A stretch of 64,000 nucleotides of DNA, taken from positions 434,001 through 498,000 of the forward strand of contig CAVVTR010000008.1 of the NCBI GenBank assembly GCA_963751245.1, given 5' to 3'. A program made the position numbers and the translations under genes. Within the stretch, counting starts at the first letter, position 1; every line of letters begins with the position of its first letter. The DNA is from CAVVTR01 sp963751245. GTDB taxonomy: Bacteria > Acidobacteriota > Thermoanaerobaculia > Thermoanaerobaculales > Thermoanaerobaculaceae. Below the pieces are notes generated by a model. The model had not been told where the DNA came from. It saw only the letters and a program-made list of their open reading frames with translations, and did no database searches. Below are positions 34,240 through 52,608 of this stretch, piece after piece.

Positions 34240-34584
34240 CTACTCCTCGCGCTCCGCGACCTGGACGGTCACGTGGCAGTACCGGTGCAGCCGGGGGAAG
34301 ACCCGCCCCAGCGAGGCGGCGCGGAACCTCTTGAGAGAGGGCGCCTGGTCCACGTGGATCCGCTCCACCACGAGCTTGCCGGCGTCCGTCCCGGGGGCCT
34401 TCTGCTCCAGGTTGGCCACCGCCGACCGGAGAAGCTTCTCGAGATCCCGGGCGCATCCCTTGTGAGTCAGCTGCAGGATGGCGAGAGCCCGGGTGACCCC
34501 CTTCCCGCGCACCGTGTCGGCCACCAGGCGCACCTTCTGGGGAGAACTCTTGTAGTAGCGCAGTCGTGCAACAGCGTTCATCAC
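34240..34584 (-). CDS. rplV: 50S ribosomal protein L22
   Basis: 114 aa: RYYKSSPQKVRLVADTVRGK, ARDLEKLLRSAVANLEQKAP and LKRFRAASLGRVFPRLHRYC. The loop at VDQAPSLKRFRAA extends into the exit tunnel and is where macrolide-resistance changes arise; no insertion is seen. Confidence 0.98.
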   Translation of the reverse strand: MMNAVARLRYYKSSPQKVRLVADTVRGKGVTRALAILQLTHKGCARDLEKLLRSAVANLEQKAPGTDAGKLVVERIHVDQAPSLKRFRAASLGRVFPRLHRYCHVTVQVAEREE

Positions 34585-34590
34585 AGCCCC

Positions 34591-34875
34591 CTAGTGGCTC
34601 GCGCCTTTTTCCTTGCGCCCGCCGGAATGGCCCCGGAAGGTCCGGGTGAGGGCGAACTCACCCAGCTTGTGGCCCACCATGTTCTCCGAAACGAACACCG
34701 GGATGAACTTCTGCCCGTTGTGCACGGCGATGGTGTGCCCGACCATGTCCGGAACGATGGTGGAGCGGCGCGACCAGGTCTTGATCACCCTCCGGTCCCT
34801 CGTCTCGTTGAGGTGATCGACCTTCTTCATCAGATGCCCGTCCACGAAGGGCCCCTTGTGAATCGAACGTGCCAT
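34591..34875 (-). CDS. rpsS: 30S ribosomal protein S19
   Basis: 94 aa: MARSIHKGPFVDGHLMKKVD, WSRRSTIVPDMVGHTIAVHN and MVGHKLGEFALTRTFRGHSG. It sits in the 30S head with S13, near the A-site finger contact. It follows rplB by 13 bp. Confidence 0.98.
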   Translation of the reverse strand: MARSIHKGPFVDGHLMKKVDHLNETRDRRVIKTWSRRSTIVPDMVGHTIAVHNGQKFIPVFVSENMVGHKLGEFALTRTFRGHSGGRKEKGASH

Positions 34876-34888
34876 CGTGAGCCTCCCC

Positions 34889-35710
34889 CTACTTCCGCCG
34901 CTTCACGATGAAGCGGGTCGTCCGCTTGTTCCGGCGGGTCTTGTAGCCCTTGGTGGGCTGGCCCCAGGGGCTGACCGGGTGACGGCCGCCCTTGGTCCGG
35001 CCCTCACCGCCGCCGTGCGGGTGGTCGATCGGGTTCATGGCCGTGCCGCGCACGTGGGGGCGGCGCCCGGACCACCGGGTGCGCCCGGCCTTCCCGATGG
35101 ACACGTTGCCGTGGTCCACGTTGCCGACCTGGCCGATGGTCGCCCAGCAGGCGCGCAGGACCATGCGCATCTCGCCGGAGGGAAGCCGCAGCGTGGCGTA
35201 CTTGCCCTCCTTGGCCATGAGCTGGGCGGAGGCTCCGGCGGCGCGCACCATCTGCCCGCCGTAGCCCGGCTTGAGCTCCACGTTGTGCACCGTCGAGCCC
35301 AGCGGGATGCTGTTGAGCGGCAGCGCGTTGCCCGGCACGATCTCGGCCTTCTCCGCGGCGATCACCGTGGCGCCCACGGCGAGACCGACGGGGGCGAGGA
35401 TGTACCGCTTCTCACCGTCGGCGTAGACCAGCAGGGCGATGTTGGCCGAGCGGTTGGGGTCGTACTCGATGCTCGACACCCGCGCCGGAATGCCCCGCTT
35501 GTCGCGCTTGAAGTCGATGGTCCGGTAGCGGCGCTTGTGGCCGCCGCCGCGGAAGCGCAGCGTCTCACGGCCCTCGTTGTTGCGCCCACCGCTGCGGGAG
35601 ATGCCCTTGGTGAGGCTCTTCTCAGGGGTGGACTTGGTGATCCCCTCCGAGTCCAGCCGGGTCATGAACCGCACACCGGGCGACGTTGGCTTGTATGCTT
35701 TGATACCCAT
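34889..35710 (-). CDS. rplB: 50S ribosomal protein L2
   Basis: 273 aa. Conserved blocks: RNNEGRETLRFRGGGHKRRY, VHNVELKPGYGGQMVRAAGA, RGTAMNPIDHPHGGGEGRTK with the histidine important for peptidyl transferase assembly, and the tail YKTRRNKRTTRFIVKRRK. It bridges to the 30S subunit at B7b. Confidence 0.98.
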   Translation of the reverse strand: MGIKAYKPTSPGVRFMTRLDSEGITKSTPEKSLTKGISRSGGRNNEGRETLRFRGGGHKRRYRTIDFKRDKRGIPARVSSIEYDPNRSANIALLVYADGEKRYILAPVGLAVGATVIAAEKAEIVPGNALPLNSIPLGSTVHNVELKPGYGGQMVRAAGASAQLMAKEGKYATLRLPSGEMRMVLRACWATIGQVGNVDHGNVSIGKAGRTRWSGRRPHVRGTAMNPIDHPHGGGEGRTKGGRHPVSPWGQPTKGYKTRRNKRTTRFIVKRRK

Positions 35711-35722
35711 GACGCCGTCCCC

Positions 35723-36016
35723 TTACACCTGATCGAAGAAGTCGATCGTCTTCTCGCCGGCGGCGAGACGCACGTAGGCCTTGCGCCAGTCGGGCCGACG
35801 GCCCGAGTAGCGGCCGTAGCGCCGGACCTTGCCGTGCACGTTCAGCACCCGCACGTCCACCACCTTGACGCTGAACAGCGTCTCGACGGCGCGCCGGATC
35901 TCGATCTTGTTGGCGCCGCGAGCGACCTGGAAGCACACCGTGTTGGTGGCTTCCCGCGCGTCCGCGGTCTTCTCGGTCACGATCGGCTTGATGATGATCT
36001 CGCGCGGGTCCTTCAT
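35723..36016 (-). CDS. rplW: 50S ribosomal protein L23
   Basis: 97 aa: MKDPREIIIKPIVTEKTADA, NTVCFQVARGANKIEIRRAV, ETLFSVKVVDVRVLNVHGKV. It is the docking site for trigger factor and SRP at the tunnel exit. The ATG at 36016 overlaps the rplD stop by 4 nt; the longer in-frame version runs inside rplD. Confidence 0.98.
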   Translation of the reverse strand: MKDPREIIIKPIVTEKTADAREATNTVCFQVARGANKIEIRRAVETLFSVKVVDVRVLNVHGKVRRYGRYSGRRPDWRKAYVRLAAGEKTIDFFDQV

Positions 36017-36639
36017 GACGACAACGCCTCCATCAGCGTCTCCAGCGCGCGGCGCGAGAACACCACCTGCTTCGCGCCGAGCACCTCGACCACCTGGACA
36101 TGCAGGGCGTCGGCGGTGGCCAGCTCGCGCCGGTTCCGCGTCGCCAGCATGAGGTTGAGGTTCTCGTAGCTGTCCACGAACAGCACCTTCTGGCCGGCCA
36201 TGCCCAGCTTGGCGAGGCGGCCGATGAAGTCCTTGGTGCGGTGGGACTCCACCTCGAGGCTCTCGAGGACGTGGAGCCGGCCGCCGGCCACCCGCTCGGA
36301 GAGCACTGACTTCAGGGCGTTCTTCTTCGCCTTGATGTTCACCTTCACGGCGTAGCTGCGCGGCTGCGGACCGAACGTCGTGCCGCCGTGCCGCCACAGA
36401 GGCGACCGCGTCGAGCCGTGGCGCGCGCGCCCCGTGCCCTTCTGCCTCCAGGGCTTCTTGCCGCCGCCCGACACCATGCCGCGGGTCTTCGTGGCGTGGG
36501 TCCCGCTCCTCAGGGAGGCCTGGAACGCCTTCACGACCTCGTACACCAGGTGGGGCCGGGCGGGATAGGCGAAGAGCTCCTGCGGGAGCTCGATCTCCCC
36601 CACCACCTCGTTGTCCCAGTTGCGGATCGAAAGCTTCAT
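36013..36639 (-). CDS. rplD: 50S ribosomal protein L4
   Basis: 208 aa. The tunnel-constriction loop is MVSGGGKKPWRQKGTGRARH, followed by GSTRSPLWRHGGTTFGPQPR. The C-terminal globular part contains KVLFVDSYENLNLMLATRNR. In E. coli L4 represses the S10 operon at its leader; here there is no room for such a leader before rpsJ. Confidence 0.98.
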   Translation of the reverse strand: MKLSIRNWDNEVVGEIELPQELFAYPARPHLVYEVVKAFQASLRSGTHATKTRGMVSGGGKKPWRQKGTGRARHGSTRSPLWRHGGTTFGPQPRSYAVKVNIKAKKNALKSVLSERVAGGRLHVLESLEVESHRTKDFIGRLAKLGMAGQKVLFVDSYENLNLMLATRNRRELATADALHVQVVEVLGAKQVVFSRRALETLMEALSS

Positions 36640-36653
36640 AGCCCGTTCCCCCT

Positions 36654-37277
36654 CTACGCCTTGACGACCTGCAGCACGGCGTTGCGAGCGCCGGGCACCG
36701 CGCCCTTCAGGAAGATGAGGTTCCGCTCGACGTCGACCTTCACCACCGTGACACGCTTCAAGGTCGTGCGGTCACCACCCATGCGACCGGCCATGCGGGT
36801 CCCGGGGTACACGCGGGACGGGTAGGCCGAGGCGCCGATCGAGCCCGGGGCCCGGTGGAACATGGAGCCGTGCGTCGCCCGGCCGCCGCCGAAGTGGTGG
36901 CGCCGCATCGCGCCCTGGAAGCCCTTGCCCTTGGACGTCCCCACCACCCGCACCTGCTCACCGGCGGCGAAGATGTCGCACAGCACCGTATCCCCCGGCT
37001 TGGCCTCGGACCCCTCGGCCACCGGGATCTCGGCCACGACGCGGGTCGGCGGCACGTTGGCCCTGGCAAACTGCCCGGCCACCGGCTTGCTGACGTGCTT
37101 CGGGGGCTTGCCGTCCACCAGTCCGAGCTGCACCGCCTCGTAGCCGTTGCGCTCCGAGGTGCGCCGCACCACGACCACGCACGGACCGGCCTGGACGACC
37201 GTGACGGGCACGACCTCGCCGTTCTCCCCGAACACCTGGGTCATGCCGATCTTCTTCGCGAGGATTCCCTGCACCAT
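36654..37277 (-). CDS. rplC: 50S ribosomal protein L3
   Basis: 207 aa starting MVQGILAKKIGMTQVFGENG at the ATG at 37277, behind GAGGGGTG; an in-frame GTG five codons upstream is the ribosome site itself. The W-finger region near the peptidyl transferase centre is GFQGAMRRHHFGGGRATHGS. Conserved PSRVYPGTRMAGRMGGDRTT follows. Confidence 0.97.
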   Translation of the reverse strand: MVQGILAKKIGMTQVFGENGEVVPVTVVQAGPCVVVVRRTSERNGYEAVQLGLVDGKPPKHVSKPVAGQFARANVPPTRVVAEIPVAEGSEAKPGDTVLCDIFAAGEQVRVVGTSKGKGFQGAMRRHHFGGGRATHGSMFHRAPGSIGASAYPSRVYPGTRMAGRMGGDRTTLKRVTVVKVDVERNLIFLKGAVPGARNAVLQVVKA

Positions 37278-37288
37278 GACGGCACCCC

Positions 37289-37612
37289 TCACTTCTTCCC
37301 GCCGTACGCCTTGATCTCGACGTCGACCCCGGCCGGCAGCTCCAGCTTCATGAGCGCGTCCACCGTCTGCTGCGTGGGATCGAGGATGTCGAGCAACCGC
37401 TTGTGCGTGCGGATCTCGAACTGCTCCCGCGACTTCTTGTCGACGTGGGGAGACCGCAACACGGTAAACCGCTGGATCTGCGTCGGCAGCGGGATGGGAC
37501 CGGACACGTTCGCCCCCGTCCGCTTCGCCGTGTCCACGATCTCCGCCGTCGACTGGTCCAGCAGACGGAAGTCGTACCCTTTCAGCCGGATGCGGATCTT
37601 GTCCTTGACCAT
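37289..37612 (-). CDS. rpsJ: 30S ribosomal protein S10
   Basis: 107 aa: KDKIRIRLKGYDFRLLDQST, NVSGPIPLPTQIQRFTVLRS, then SREQFEIRTHKRLLDILDPT. It starts only 8 bp after the tuf stop, so the S10 operon has no promoter or leader of its own and is read through from the str promoter. It also partners NusB/NusG in antitermination. Confidence 0.98.
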   Translation of the reverse strand: MVKDKIRIRLKGYDFRLLDQSTAEIVDTAKRTGANVSGPIPLPTQIQRFTVLRSPHVDKKSREQFEIRTHKRLLDILDPTQQTVDALMKLELPAGVDVEIKAYGGKK

Positions 37613-37620
37613 GGCGTCTC

Positions 37621-38832
<1,212 letters not shown>

Positions 38833-38842
38833 TGCCCCCTTC

Positions 38843-40924
38843 TCACACGCGCCCTTTGGCGCGAGCAACCACCTCGTCGGCAACGTTCTTCGGTATCTCG
38901 TCGTAGTGGTCGAATTGCATCGTGTAGGTGGCGCGGCCCTGGGTGAGCGACCGCAGCTGCGTGGCGTAGCCGAACATCTCCGCCAGCGGGACGAAGGCGC
39001 GCACCACCTGGCTTCCCGCCCTCGGCTCCACGTTCGTGATCTTGCCCCGCCTCGAGTTGAGGTCGCCGATGACGTCGCCCATGAACTCCTCGGGCGTCAC
39101 CGCCTCGACCTCCATGATGGGCTCGAGCAGCACCGGGGAGGCCTTCGCCGCCGCGTCCTGGAACGCCATGGAGCCGGCGACCTTGAACGCCATCTCCGAC
39201 GAGTCCACCTCGTGGAAGGATCCGTCGTACAGGCTCACGCCCACGCCGATCATGGGAAACCCGGCGCGGATCCCGTGCTGCATCGCCTCGCGGATGCCCT
39301 GGTCGATGGGCTTGATGTACTCCTTGGGGATGGAGCCGCCCACGATGTCGTTCTTGAACTCGTAGTCGCGCCCGTCGTCCAGCGGCCACATGCGGATCTT
39401 GGCGTGGCCGTACTGGCCTCGGCCGCCCGACTGCCGGATGAACCGGCCATCGCCCTTGGCCTCGGCCCGGATCGTCTCGCGGTAGGAGACCTGGGGCCGG
39501 CCCACGTTAGCGCCCACCTTGAACTCGCGCACCAGGCGGTCGACGATGATCTCCAGGTGGAGCTCGCCCATGCCGGAGATGATGGTCTGGCCGGTCTCCT
39601 GGTCCGTGTGCACCCGGAACGTGGGGTCCTCCTGCGCGAGCTTGGCGAGCGCCATTCCGAGCTTGTCCTGGTCCGCCTTCGTCTTCGGCTCGATGGCCAC
39701 GTCGATGACGGGCTCGGGGAACTGCATCGCCTCGAGCACAATCGGCGCCTTGGCGTCGCAGATGGTGTCGCCGGTGACCACGTTGCGCAGGCCCACCACC
39801 GCGACGATGTCGCCGGCGAAGACCTCCTTGATCTCCTCCCGCTTGTTGGCGTGCATCTTGAGGAGACGGCCGATGCGCTCGTTGGCCCCCCGGCTCGCGT
39901 TGCGGACCTGGTCGCCGCTGTGCAGCTGCCCCGAGTAGACCCGGAGGTAGGTGAGCTGCCCCACGTAGGGGTCGGTCATGATCTTGAACGCCAGAGCCGC
40001 CAGCGGCGCGACGTCGTCGGTGGGGCGCGTCTCCGGCTCGCCGTCCAGGGTGTGCCCCTCGATGGGAGGCACGTCCACCGGCGACGGCAGGAAGTCCACC
40101 ACACCGTCGAGGAGCTGCTGGACGCCCTTGTTCTTGAACGCCGTGCCGCACAGCACCGGGATGATGCGGTGCGACAGGGTCTGCTCGCGAATGCTGGAGC
40201 GGATCTCCTCCGACGTCATCGGCTCGCCGGCCAGGTACCGCTCGAGGAGCTCCTCGCTCTGCTCGGCGGCGACCTCCACCAGCTTCTCCCGCCACTCGGC
40301 GGCGAGCTCCCGCGCGGCCTCGGGGATCTCCTCCCGCGAGAAGCGGGCGCCGAGAGTGTCGTCGTGGAAGAGGTAGGCGCACTCCTCGATGAGGTCGACC
40401 ACGCCCAGGAACGTGTCCTCGGCGCCGATGGGCACCTGGACGGGGACGGGGTTGGCCCGGAGGCGGCTGCGCATCTGCTCGATCACGCTGAAGAAGTCGG
40501 CGCCCACACGGTCCATCTTGTTCACGAAGGCGATGCGCGGGACCCGGTAGCGGTCAGCCTGGCGCCACACCGTCTCGGACTGGGGCTCGACGCCGCCCAC
40601 CGCGCAGAACACGGCGACGGCACCGTCGAGCACACGGAGACTGCGCTCCACCTCGGCGGTGAAGTCCACGTGTCCCGGAGTGTCGATGATGTTGACCCGA
40701 TGGTCACGCCAGAAGCAGGTCGTGGCGGCGGACGTGATGGTAATGCCCCGCTCCTGCTCCTGCGCCATCCAGTCCATGGTGGCGGTCCCTTCGTGGACCT
40801 CACCGATCTTGTAGTTCACGCCGGTGTAGAACAGGATCCGCTCGGTAGTCGTAGTCTTACCGGCATCGATGTGAGCCATGATGCCGATATTGCGGATTCT
40901 CTCGAGCGGTACCAAACGGGGCAT
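38843..40924 (-). CDS. fusA: Elongation factor G
   Basis: 693 aa. The P-loop is AHIDAGKTTTTERILFYTG, followed by IDTPGHVDFTAEVERSLRVL and NKMDRVGADF; domain IV carries GGSIPKEYIKPIDQGIREAM. It drives translocation and, with RRF, ribosome recycling. Single copy in the window, in the str operon between rpsG and tuf. The 52-bp rpsG-fusA gap is the largest within that operon. Confidence 0.98.
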   Translation of the reverse strand: MPRLVPLERIRNIGIMAHIDAGKTTTTERILFYTGVNYKIGEVHEGTATMDWMAQEQERGITITSAATTCFWRDHRVNIIDTPGHVDFTAEVERSLRVLDGAVAVFCAVGGVEPQSETVWRQADRYRVPRIAFVNKMDRVGADFFSVIEQMRSRLRANPVPVQVPIGAEDTFLGVVDLIEECAYLFHDDTLGARFSREEIPEAARELAAEWREKLVEVAAEQSEELLERYLAGEPMTSEEIRSSIREQTLSHRIIPVLCGTAFKNKGVQQLLDGVVDFLPSPVDVPPIEGHTLDGEPETRPTDDVAPLAALAFKIMTDPYVGQLTYLRVYSGQLHSGDQVRNASRGANERIGRLLKMHANKREEIKEVFAGDIVAVVGLRNVVTGDTICDAKAPIVLEAMQFPEPVIDVAIEPKTKADQDKLGMALAKLAQEDPTFRVHTDQETGQTIISGMGELHLEIIVDRLVREFKVGANVGRPQVSYRETIRAEAKGDGRFIRQSGGRGQYGHAKIRMWPLDDGRDYEFKNDIVGGSIPKEYIKPIDQGIREAMQHGIRAGFPMIGVGVSLYDGSFHEVDSSEMAFKVAGSMAFQDAAAKASPVLLEPIMEVEAVTPEEFMGDVIGDLNSRRGKITNVEPRAGSQVVRAFVPLAEMFGYATQLRSLTQGRATYTMQFDHYDEIPKNVADEVVARAKGRV

Positions 40925-40976
40925 TTTTCAAAGAACCTTTTCAGTCTGAAGCTTGTGGCTTCTCGTCCGCTACATT

Positions 40977-41447
40977 CTACCAGCGATAGTGGCTGAAGGC
41001 CTTGTTCGCCTCCGCCATACGATGCGTGTCGTCGCGCTTCTTGATCGCACCACCACGATTGTTCGCCGCGTCCATGAGCTCCGCCGCCAGCCGCTCCATC
41101 ATTGAGCGCTCGCCGCGCGAACGGGAGAAGTCCAGGAGCCAGCGCAGGGACAGTGAGAGCTGCCGGTGCGTCGCGACCTCGACGGGAACCTGGTAGGTCG
41201 AGCCGCCCACGCGCCGCGACTTCACCTCGAGCTGCGGTTTCACGTTGTCCACGGCGCGCTTGAACACCTTCAGGGGGTCGTCCCCCGTGCGCTCCTGGAT
41301 GAGGCCCATCGCCCCGTAGAAGATCCTCTCGGCGGTGCTCTTCTTGCCACGCTTCAGGATCGAGTTGACAAAGCGGCTGACCAGCTGGGAATTGTACACG
41401 GGGTCCGGCAGGACCTCACGCTTCTCGGCTACACGACGACGGGGCAT
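40977..41447 (-). CDS. rpsG: 30S ribosomal protein S7
   Basis: 156 aa: MPRRRVAEKREVLPDPVYNS, LILKRGKKSTAERI-type segment (SILKRGKKSTAERIFYGAMG) and VGGSTYQVPVEVATHRQLSL; the C-terminal helix ends NKAFSHYRW. A primary 16S binder of the 3' major domain. The ATG at 41447 was chosen because MPRRR is the family start. Confidence 0.98.
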   Translation of the reverse strand: MPRRRVAEKREVLPDPVYNSQLVSRFVNSILKRGKKSTAERIFYGAMGLIQERTGDDPLKVFKRAVDNVKPQLEVKSRRVGGSTYQVPVEVATHRQLSLSLRWLLDFSRSRGERSMMERLAAELMDAANNRGGAIKKRDDTHRMAEANKAFSHYRW

Positions 41448-41463
41448 GACTCCAACCCTCCCG

Positions 41464-41850
41464 CTACTTTGCGGCCTGCTGCTTCTGCCGCTTGGTACCG
41501 TACTTCGAACGAGCCTGATTACGGCCCGAAACACCCTGGGCATCCAGGGTTCCCCGGATCACGTGGTAGCGGACGCCGGGCAGGTCCTTGACGCGGCCGC
41601 CGCGGATCAGCACCACGGAGTGCTCCTGCAGGTTGTGACCCTCACCCGGAATGTACGTGGTGACCTCGATGCCGTTGGTGAGGCGCACGCGCGCCACCTT
41701 GCGGAGAGCCGAGTTCGGCTTCTTGGGCGTCGTGGTGTAGACGCGGGTGCAGACACCGCGCTTCTGCGGACTCCGCTTGAGCGCGGGGCTCTTCGTCTTC
41801 TCCTCGATCTTGGCGCGTCCGCGGCGCACAAGCTGCGCAATCGTCGGCAT
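41464..41850 (-). CDS. rpsL: 30S ribosomal protein S12
   Basis: 128 aa: MPTIAQLVRRGRAKIEEKTK, then TPKKPNSALRKVARVRLTNG and GRVKDLPGVRYHVIRGTLDA. The PKKPNSALRK loop has lysine at the site homologous to E. coli Lys43, the streptomycin-sensitive state. First gene of the str operon, expressed from the promoter over the rpoC stop. Confidence 0.98.
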   Translation of the reverse strand: MPTIAQLVRRGRAKIEEKTKSPALKRSPQKRGVCTRVYTTTPKKPNSALRKVARVRLTNGIEVTTYIPGEGHNLQEHSVVLIRGGRVKDLPGVRYHVIRGTLDAQGVSGRNQARSKYGTKRQKQQAAK

Positions 41851-41951
41851 CGTTCCCTCTCTTTTCAGGCACCGAGGGCCAAGCGGGCAGGTGAGCCCCC
41901 TTGCTTGGCCCCGGTTCTCGTTCATCCGGCTACTGCCGGCAAAGCCCGACT

Positions 41952-41976
41952 ATTCTATTCACGGGCCCCCGGACTG

Positions 41977-41980
<4 letters not shown>
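41952..41980 (-). promoter_or_regulatory. str-operon promoter overlapping the rpoC stop codon
   Basis: On the minus strand TTGACA (41975-41980), a 17-bp spacer and TAGAAT (41952-41957) form a near-perfect sigma70-type promoter. The -35 hexamer contains the TGA of rpoC. Transcription would begin roughly 95 bp before rpsL, and the S10-spc-alpha genes have no comparable promoter of their own, so this may drive more than 30 genes. Confidence 0.75.
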
Positions 41981-46182
<4,202 letters not shown>

Positions 46183-46189
46183 CGTCGCC

Positions 46190-50452
<4,263 letters not shown>

Positions 50453-50950
50453 GGGCACCGACTCCTTATCTCGTCTTCACGCGACGTGGCGTCCACCTTG
50501 ACCGCAGGGGCGGACGCGAAGCACATTCAGACGCCGAAATGACCACCAAACACGCCGGAAGGCCGAACACGGGGAGACACCCGTCCCCCCGCCCCCCGAA
50601 GCCTCTTGTCCAGGTCGCCGGGGCCGTTACCGGCACGCGGGCTTGAATCGCACGCTGCAACACCGTGAGCCGTGATCACAAGGTCGCCCTGTTCCCTGCC
50701 CTTTCCACGCCGCGACGACCGTTCCGGCACGACGCACGCGACTTCGCCGATACCTCGGCACCGGCCCCCGGGCAACCCGCCGATGGGACACTCCCCCGCC
50801 CGCCTCGCCTGGAGGCGGCCCTACGTCGCAACACAGCCGTGCGTCCCGATTGTTCCCGGCCGGATGAAGCGACGCAAGGCGGCAGGCCCGCGCCGGCGCA
50901 CCGACGCGGGCCCCCGCCCCGAGGATCCCGTTCCACGGAGCCCAGTCAGG
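50453..50950 (-). other. rplL-rpoB intergenic region, no gene seen
   Basis: 498 bp without a convincing ORF. Downstream of rplL it holds one strong hairpin (50885-50912). The rest is GC-rich with no recognisable promoter or RNA motif. In other bacteria this interval holds an attenuator and a processing site that lower rpoBC expression relative to the ribosomal genes. Confidence 0.6.
50885..50912 (-). terminator. Attenuator-like hairpin between rplL and rpoB
   Basis: Inverted repeat GGCCCGCG / CGCGGGCC with a 12-nt interval, 39 bp after the rplL stop. No T-run follows. The position matches the partial terminator known in E. coli that lets a fraction of polymerases continue into rpoBC; that function here is inferred. 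Confidence 0.5.
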
Positions 50951-51331
50951 TTACTGGACCTTGACCTTGGCACCGGCCTCTTGGAACTTCTTCGCCACCT
51001 CGGCGGCCTCCTCCTTGGAGATGGCCTCCTTGACCTTCGTCGGAGCGGCCTCCACCAGGTCCTTGGCCTCCTTCAGACCCAGCGAGGTCACCTCTCGGAC
51101 CACCTTGATGACGTTGATCTTCTTGTCACCGGCGTCCTCGAGCACCACGTCGAACTCGGTCTGCTCCTCGGCGGCCTCGGCCGGGGCAGCGCCGGCACCG
51201 GCGACGGCCACGGGCATCGCCGCCGCAGCGGCGGACACACCGAACTCCTCCTCAAGGGTCTTGACGAGCTCGTTCAGCTCCATCACCGTCATCCCCTTGA
51301 TCTGCTCCACGAACTCAGCAATCTGCGCCAT
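50951..51331 (-). CDS. rplL: 50S ribosomal protein L7/L12
   Basis: 126 aa. The N-terminal dimer domain is MAQIAEFVEQIKGMTVMELN, followed by an Ala/Pro hinge (about 34-58) and the C-terminal factor-binding domain EFDVVLEDAGDKKINVIKVV plus REVTSLGLKEAKDLVEAAPT. It recruits EF-Tu and EF-G to the stalk. The start ATG at 51331 has AAGGAG upstream; a longer in-frame version includes the leader and is rejected. Confidence 0.98.
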   Translation of the reverse strand: MAQIAEFVEQIKGMTVMELNELVKTLEEEFGVSAAAAAMPVAVAGAGAAPAEAAEEQTEFDVVLEDAGDKKINVIKVVREVTSLGLKEAKDLVEAAPTKVKEAISKEEAAEVAKKFQEAGAKVKVQ

Positions 51332-51365
51332 CACGTTTCTCCTTTGCTTCCCTGATCCCGACGCC

Positions 51366-51893
51366 TCAACCCTGGCGTTCCTTTTCATCGGCGATCTGCT
51401 TCACGGAAACCGCCAGCGACCTCACCGGCCAGTTCAGCGCGACGGCGAGCCGCCGGATCGGCGACTGCAACAGGTAGAGCAACCGTGCGACCAGCTCCTG
51501 CTTGGTGGGCATGCTCGCCACCTGCCGGGCCGCCGCGGCATCGAGGAGCTGGCCCTCGATGAGCCCGCCCCGGAACTGCAGCTTCTCGTGGTTCTTCGCG
51601 AACTCGGCCAGCGCCTTGGCGAGCTGGACCGCGTCCTCGTCCGTCATGGCCAGCGCGGAGGGGCCGGAGAGCAGCTCCTTGAGCGGCTCCTTCTTGCTCC
51701 CGTCCACCGCGATCTTGGCCAGGGTGTTCTTCACGACCAGGTACCGGCCGGCCGCCTGGCTCACCTTCTGGCGCAGCTCGGTGACCTCGCCCACGGTGAG
51801 CCCAGTGAAGTCCATCACGAAGACGCCCTGGGCGGGCTGCAGGCCGGCCTTGAGGTCCTCGATCTGCTGTTGCTTCTCTGCCCGGGTCAGCAT
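51366..51893 (-). CDS. rplJ: 50S ribosomal protein L10
   Basis: 175 aa: MLTRAEKQQQIEDLKAGLQP, VFVMDFTGLTVGEVTELRQK and KNTLAKIAVDGSKKEPLKEL, with a C-terminal helix carrying L7/L12. There is only 9 bp after rplA, so the L10 leader that allows autoregulation in E. coli is absent. Confidence 0.97.
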   Translation of the reverse strand: MLTRAEKQQQIEDLKAGLQPAQGVFVMDFTGLTVGEVTELRQKVSQAAGRYLVVKNTLAKIAVDGSKKEPLKELLSGPSALAMTDEDAVQLAKALAEFAKNHEKLQFRGGLIEGQLLDAAAARQVASMPTKQELVARLLYLLQSPIRRLAVALNWPVRSLAVSVKQIADEKERQG

Positions 51894-51902
51894 CTCGTCC
51901 CC

Positions 51903-52595
51903 CTACTTCGCTTCCAGCGACGCCACGTCCAGGGGAACTCCAGGTCCCATGGTCGCGCTCAGGAACGCCGACTGGACGTACTTGCCCTTGGCGGCGGCCG
52001 GCTTGGCCCTCAGCACCGCAGTGATGAGCGCGTTGGCGTTCTCGACGAGCGCCTCGGGGCTGAACGACACCTTGCCCACCGGCGCGTGAACGATGGCGGT
52101 CTTGTCGACCCGGAACTCCACGCGGCCCGCCTTGATCTCCTTCACCGCCTTGACCACGTCGGTGGTCACGGTGCCGGTCTTCGGGTTTGGCATGAGGCCC
52201 CGGGGTCCGAGGATCTTGCCCAGCTTCGAGAGGCTGCGCATCATGTCCGGCGTGGCGACGACAGCGTCGAAGTCCATCCAGCCGCCCTGGATCCTCTCCA
52301 CCGCCTCCTCGCCCAGGACGAAGTCGGCGCCCGCCTCTTCGGCGTCCTTGGCGGCATCACCCACGGCCACCACCAGCACCCGCTTGGACTTTCCCGTGCC
52401 ATGGGGCAGCACCACCGTCCCCCGGACCATCTGATCGGCGTGGCGCGGGTCGACGCCGAGCCGGAGCGAGACCTCCACGGTCTCGTCGAACTTGGCATAA
52501 TGAATCTCGCGGACCAGGTCGAGGGCTTCGACCAGGGAATACTGGCGCGCCTCCACCCGGCTCTTCGCGGCTAGGTACTTCTTCGAGCGTTTCAC
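51903..52595 (-). CDS. rplA: 50S ribosomal protein L1
   Basis: 230 aa: KYLAAKSRVEARQYSLVEAL, KFDETVEVSLRLGVDPRHAD, then LGPRGLMPNPKTGTVTTDVV, the 23S/mRNA-binding signature. L1 forms the mobile stalk that moves E-site tRNA and commonly represses the rplKA transcript. Confidence 0.98.
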   Translation of the reverse strand: MKRSKKYLAAKSRVEARQYSLVEALDLVREIHYAKFDETVEVSLRLGVDPRHADQMVRGTVVLPHGTGKSKRVLVVAVGDAAKDAEEAGADFVLGEEAVERIQGGWMDFDAVVATPDMMRSLSKLGKILGPRGLMPNPKTGTVTTDVVKAVKEIKAGRVEFRVDKTAIVHAPVGKVSFSPEALVENANALITAVLRAKPAAAKGKYVQSAFLSATMGPGVPLDVASLEAK

Positions 52596-52608
52596 ACCCC
52601 ACCTCCTC

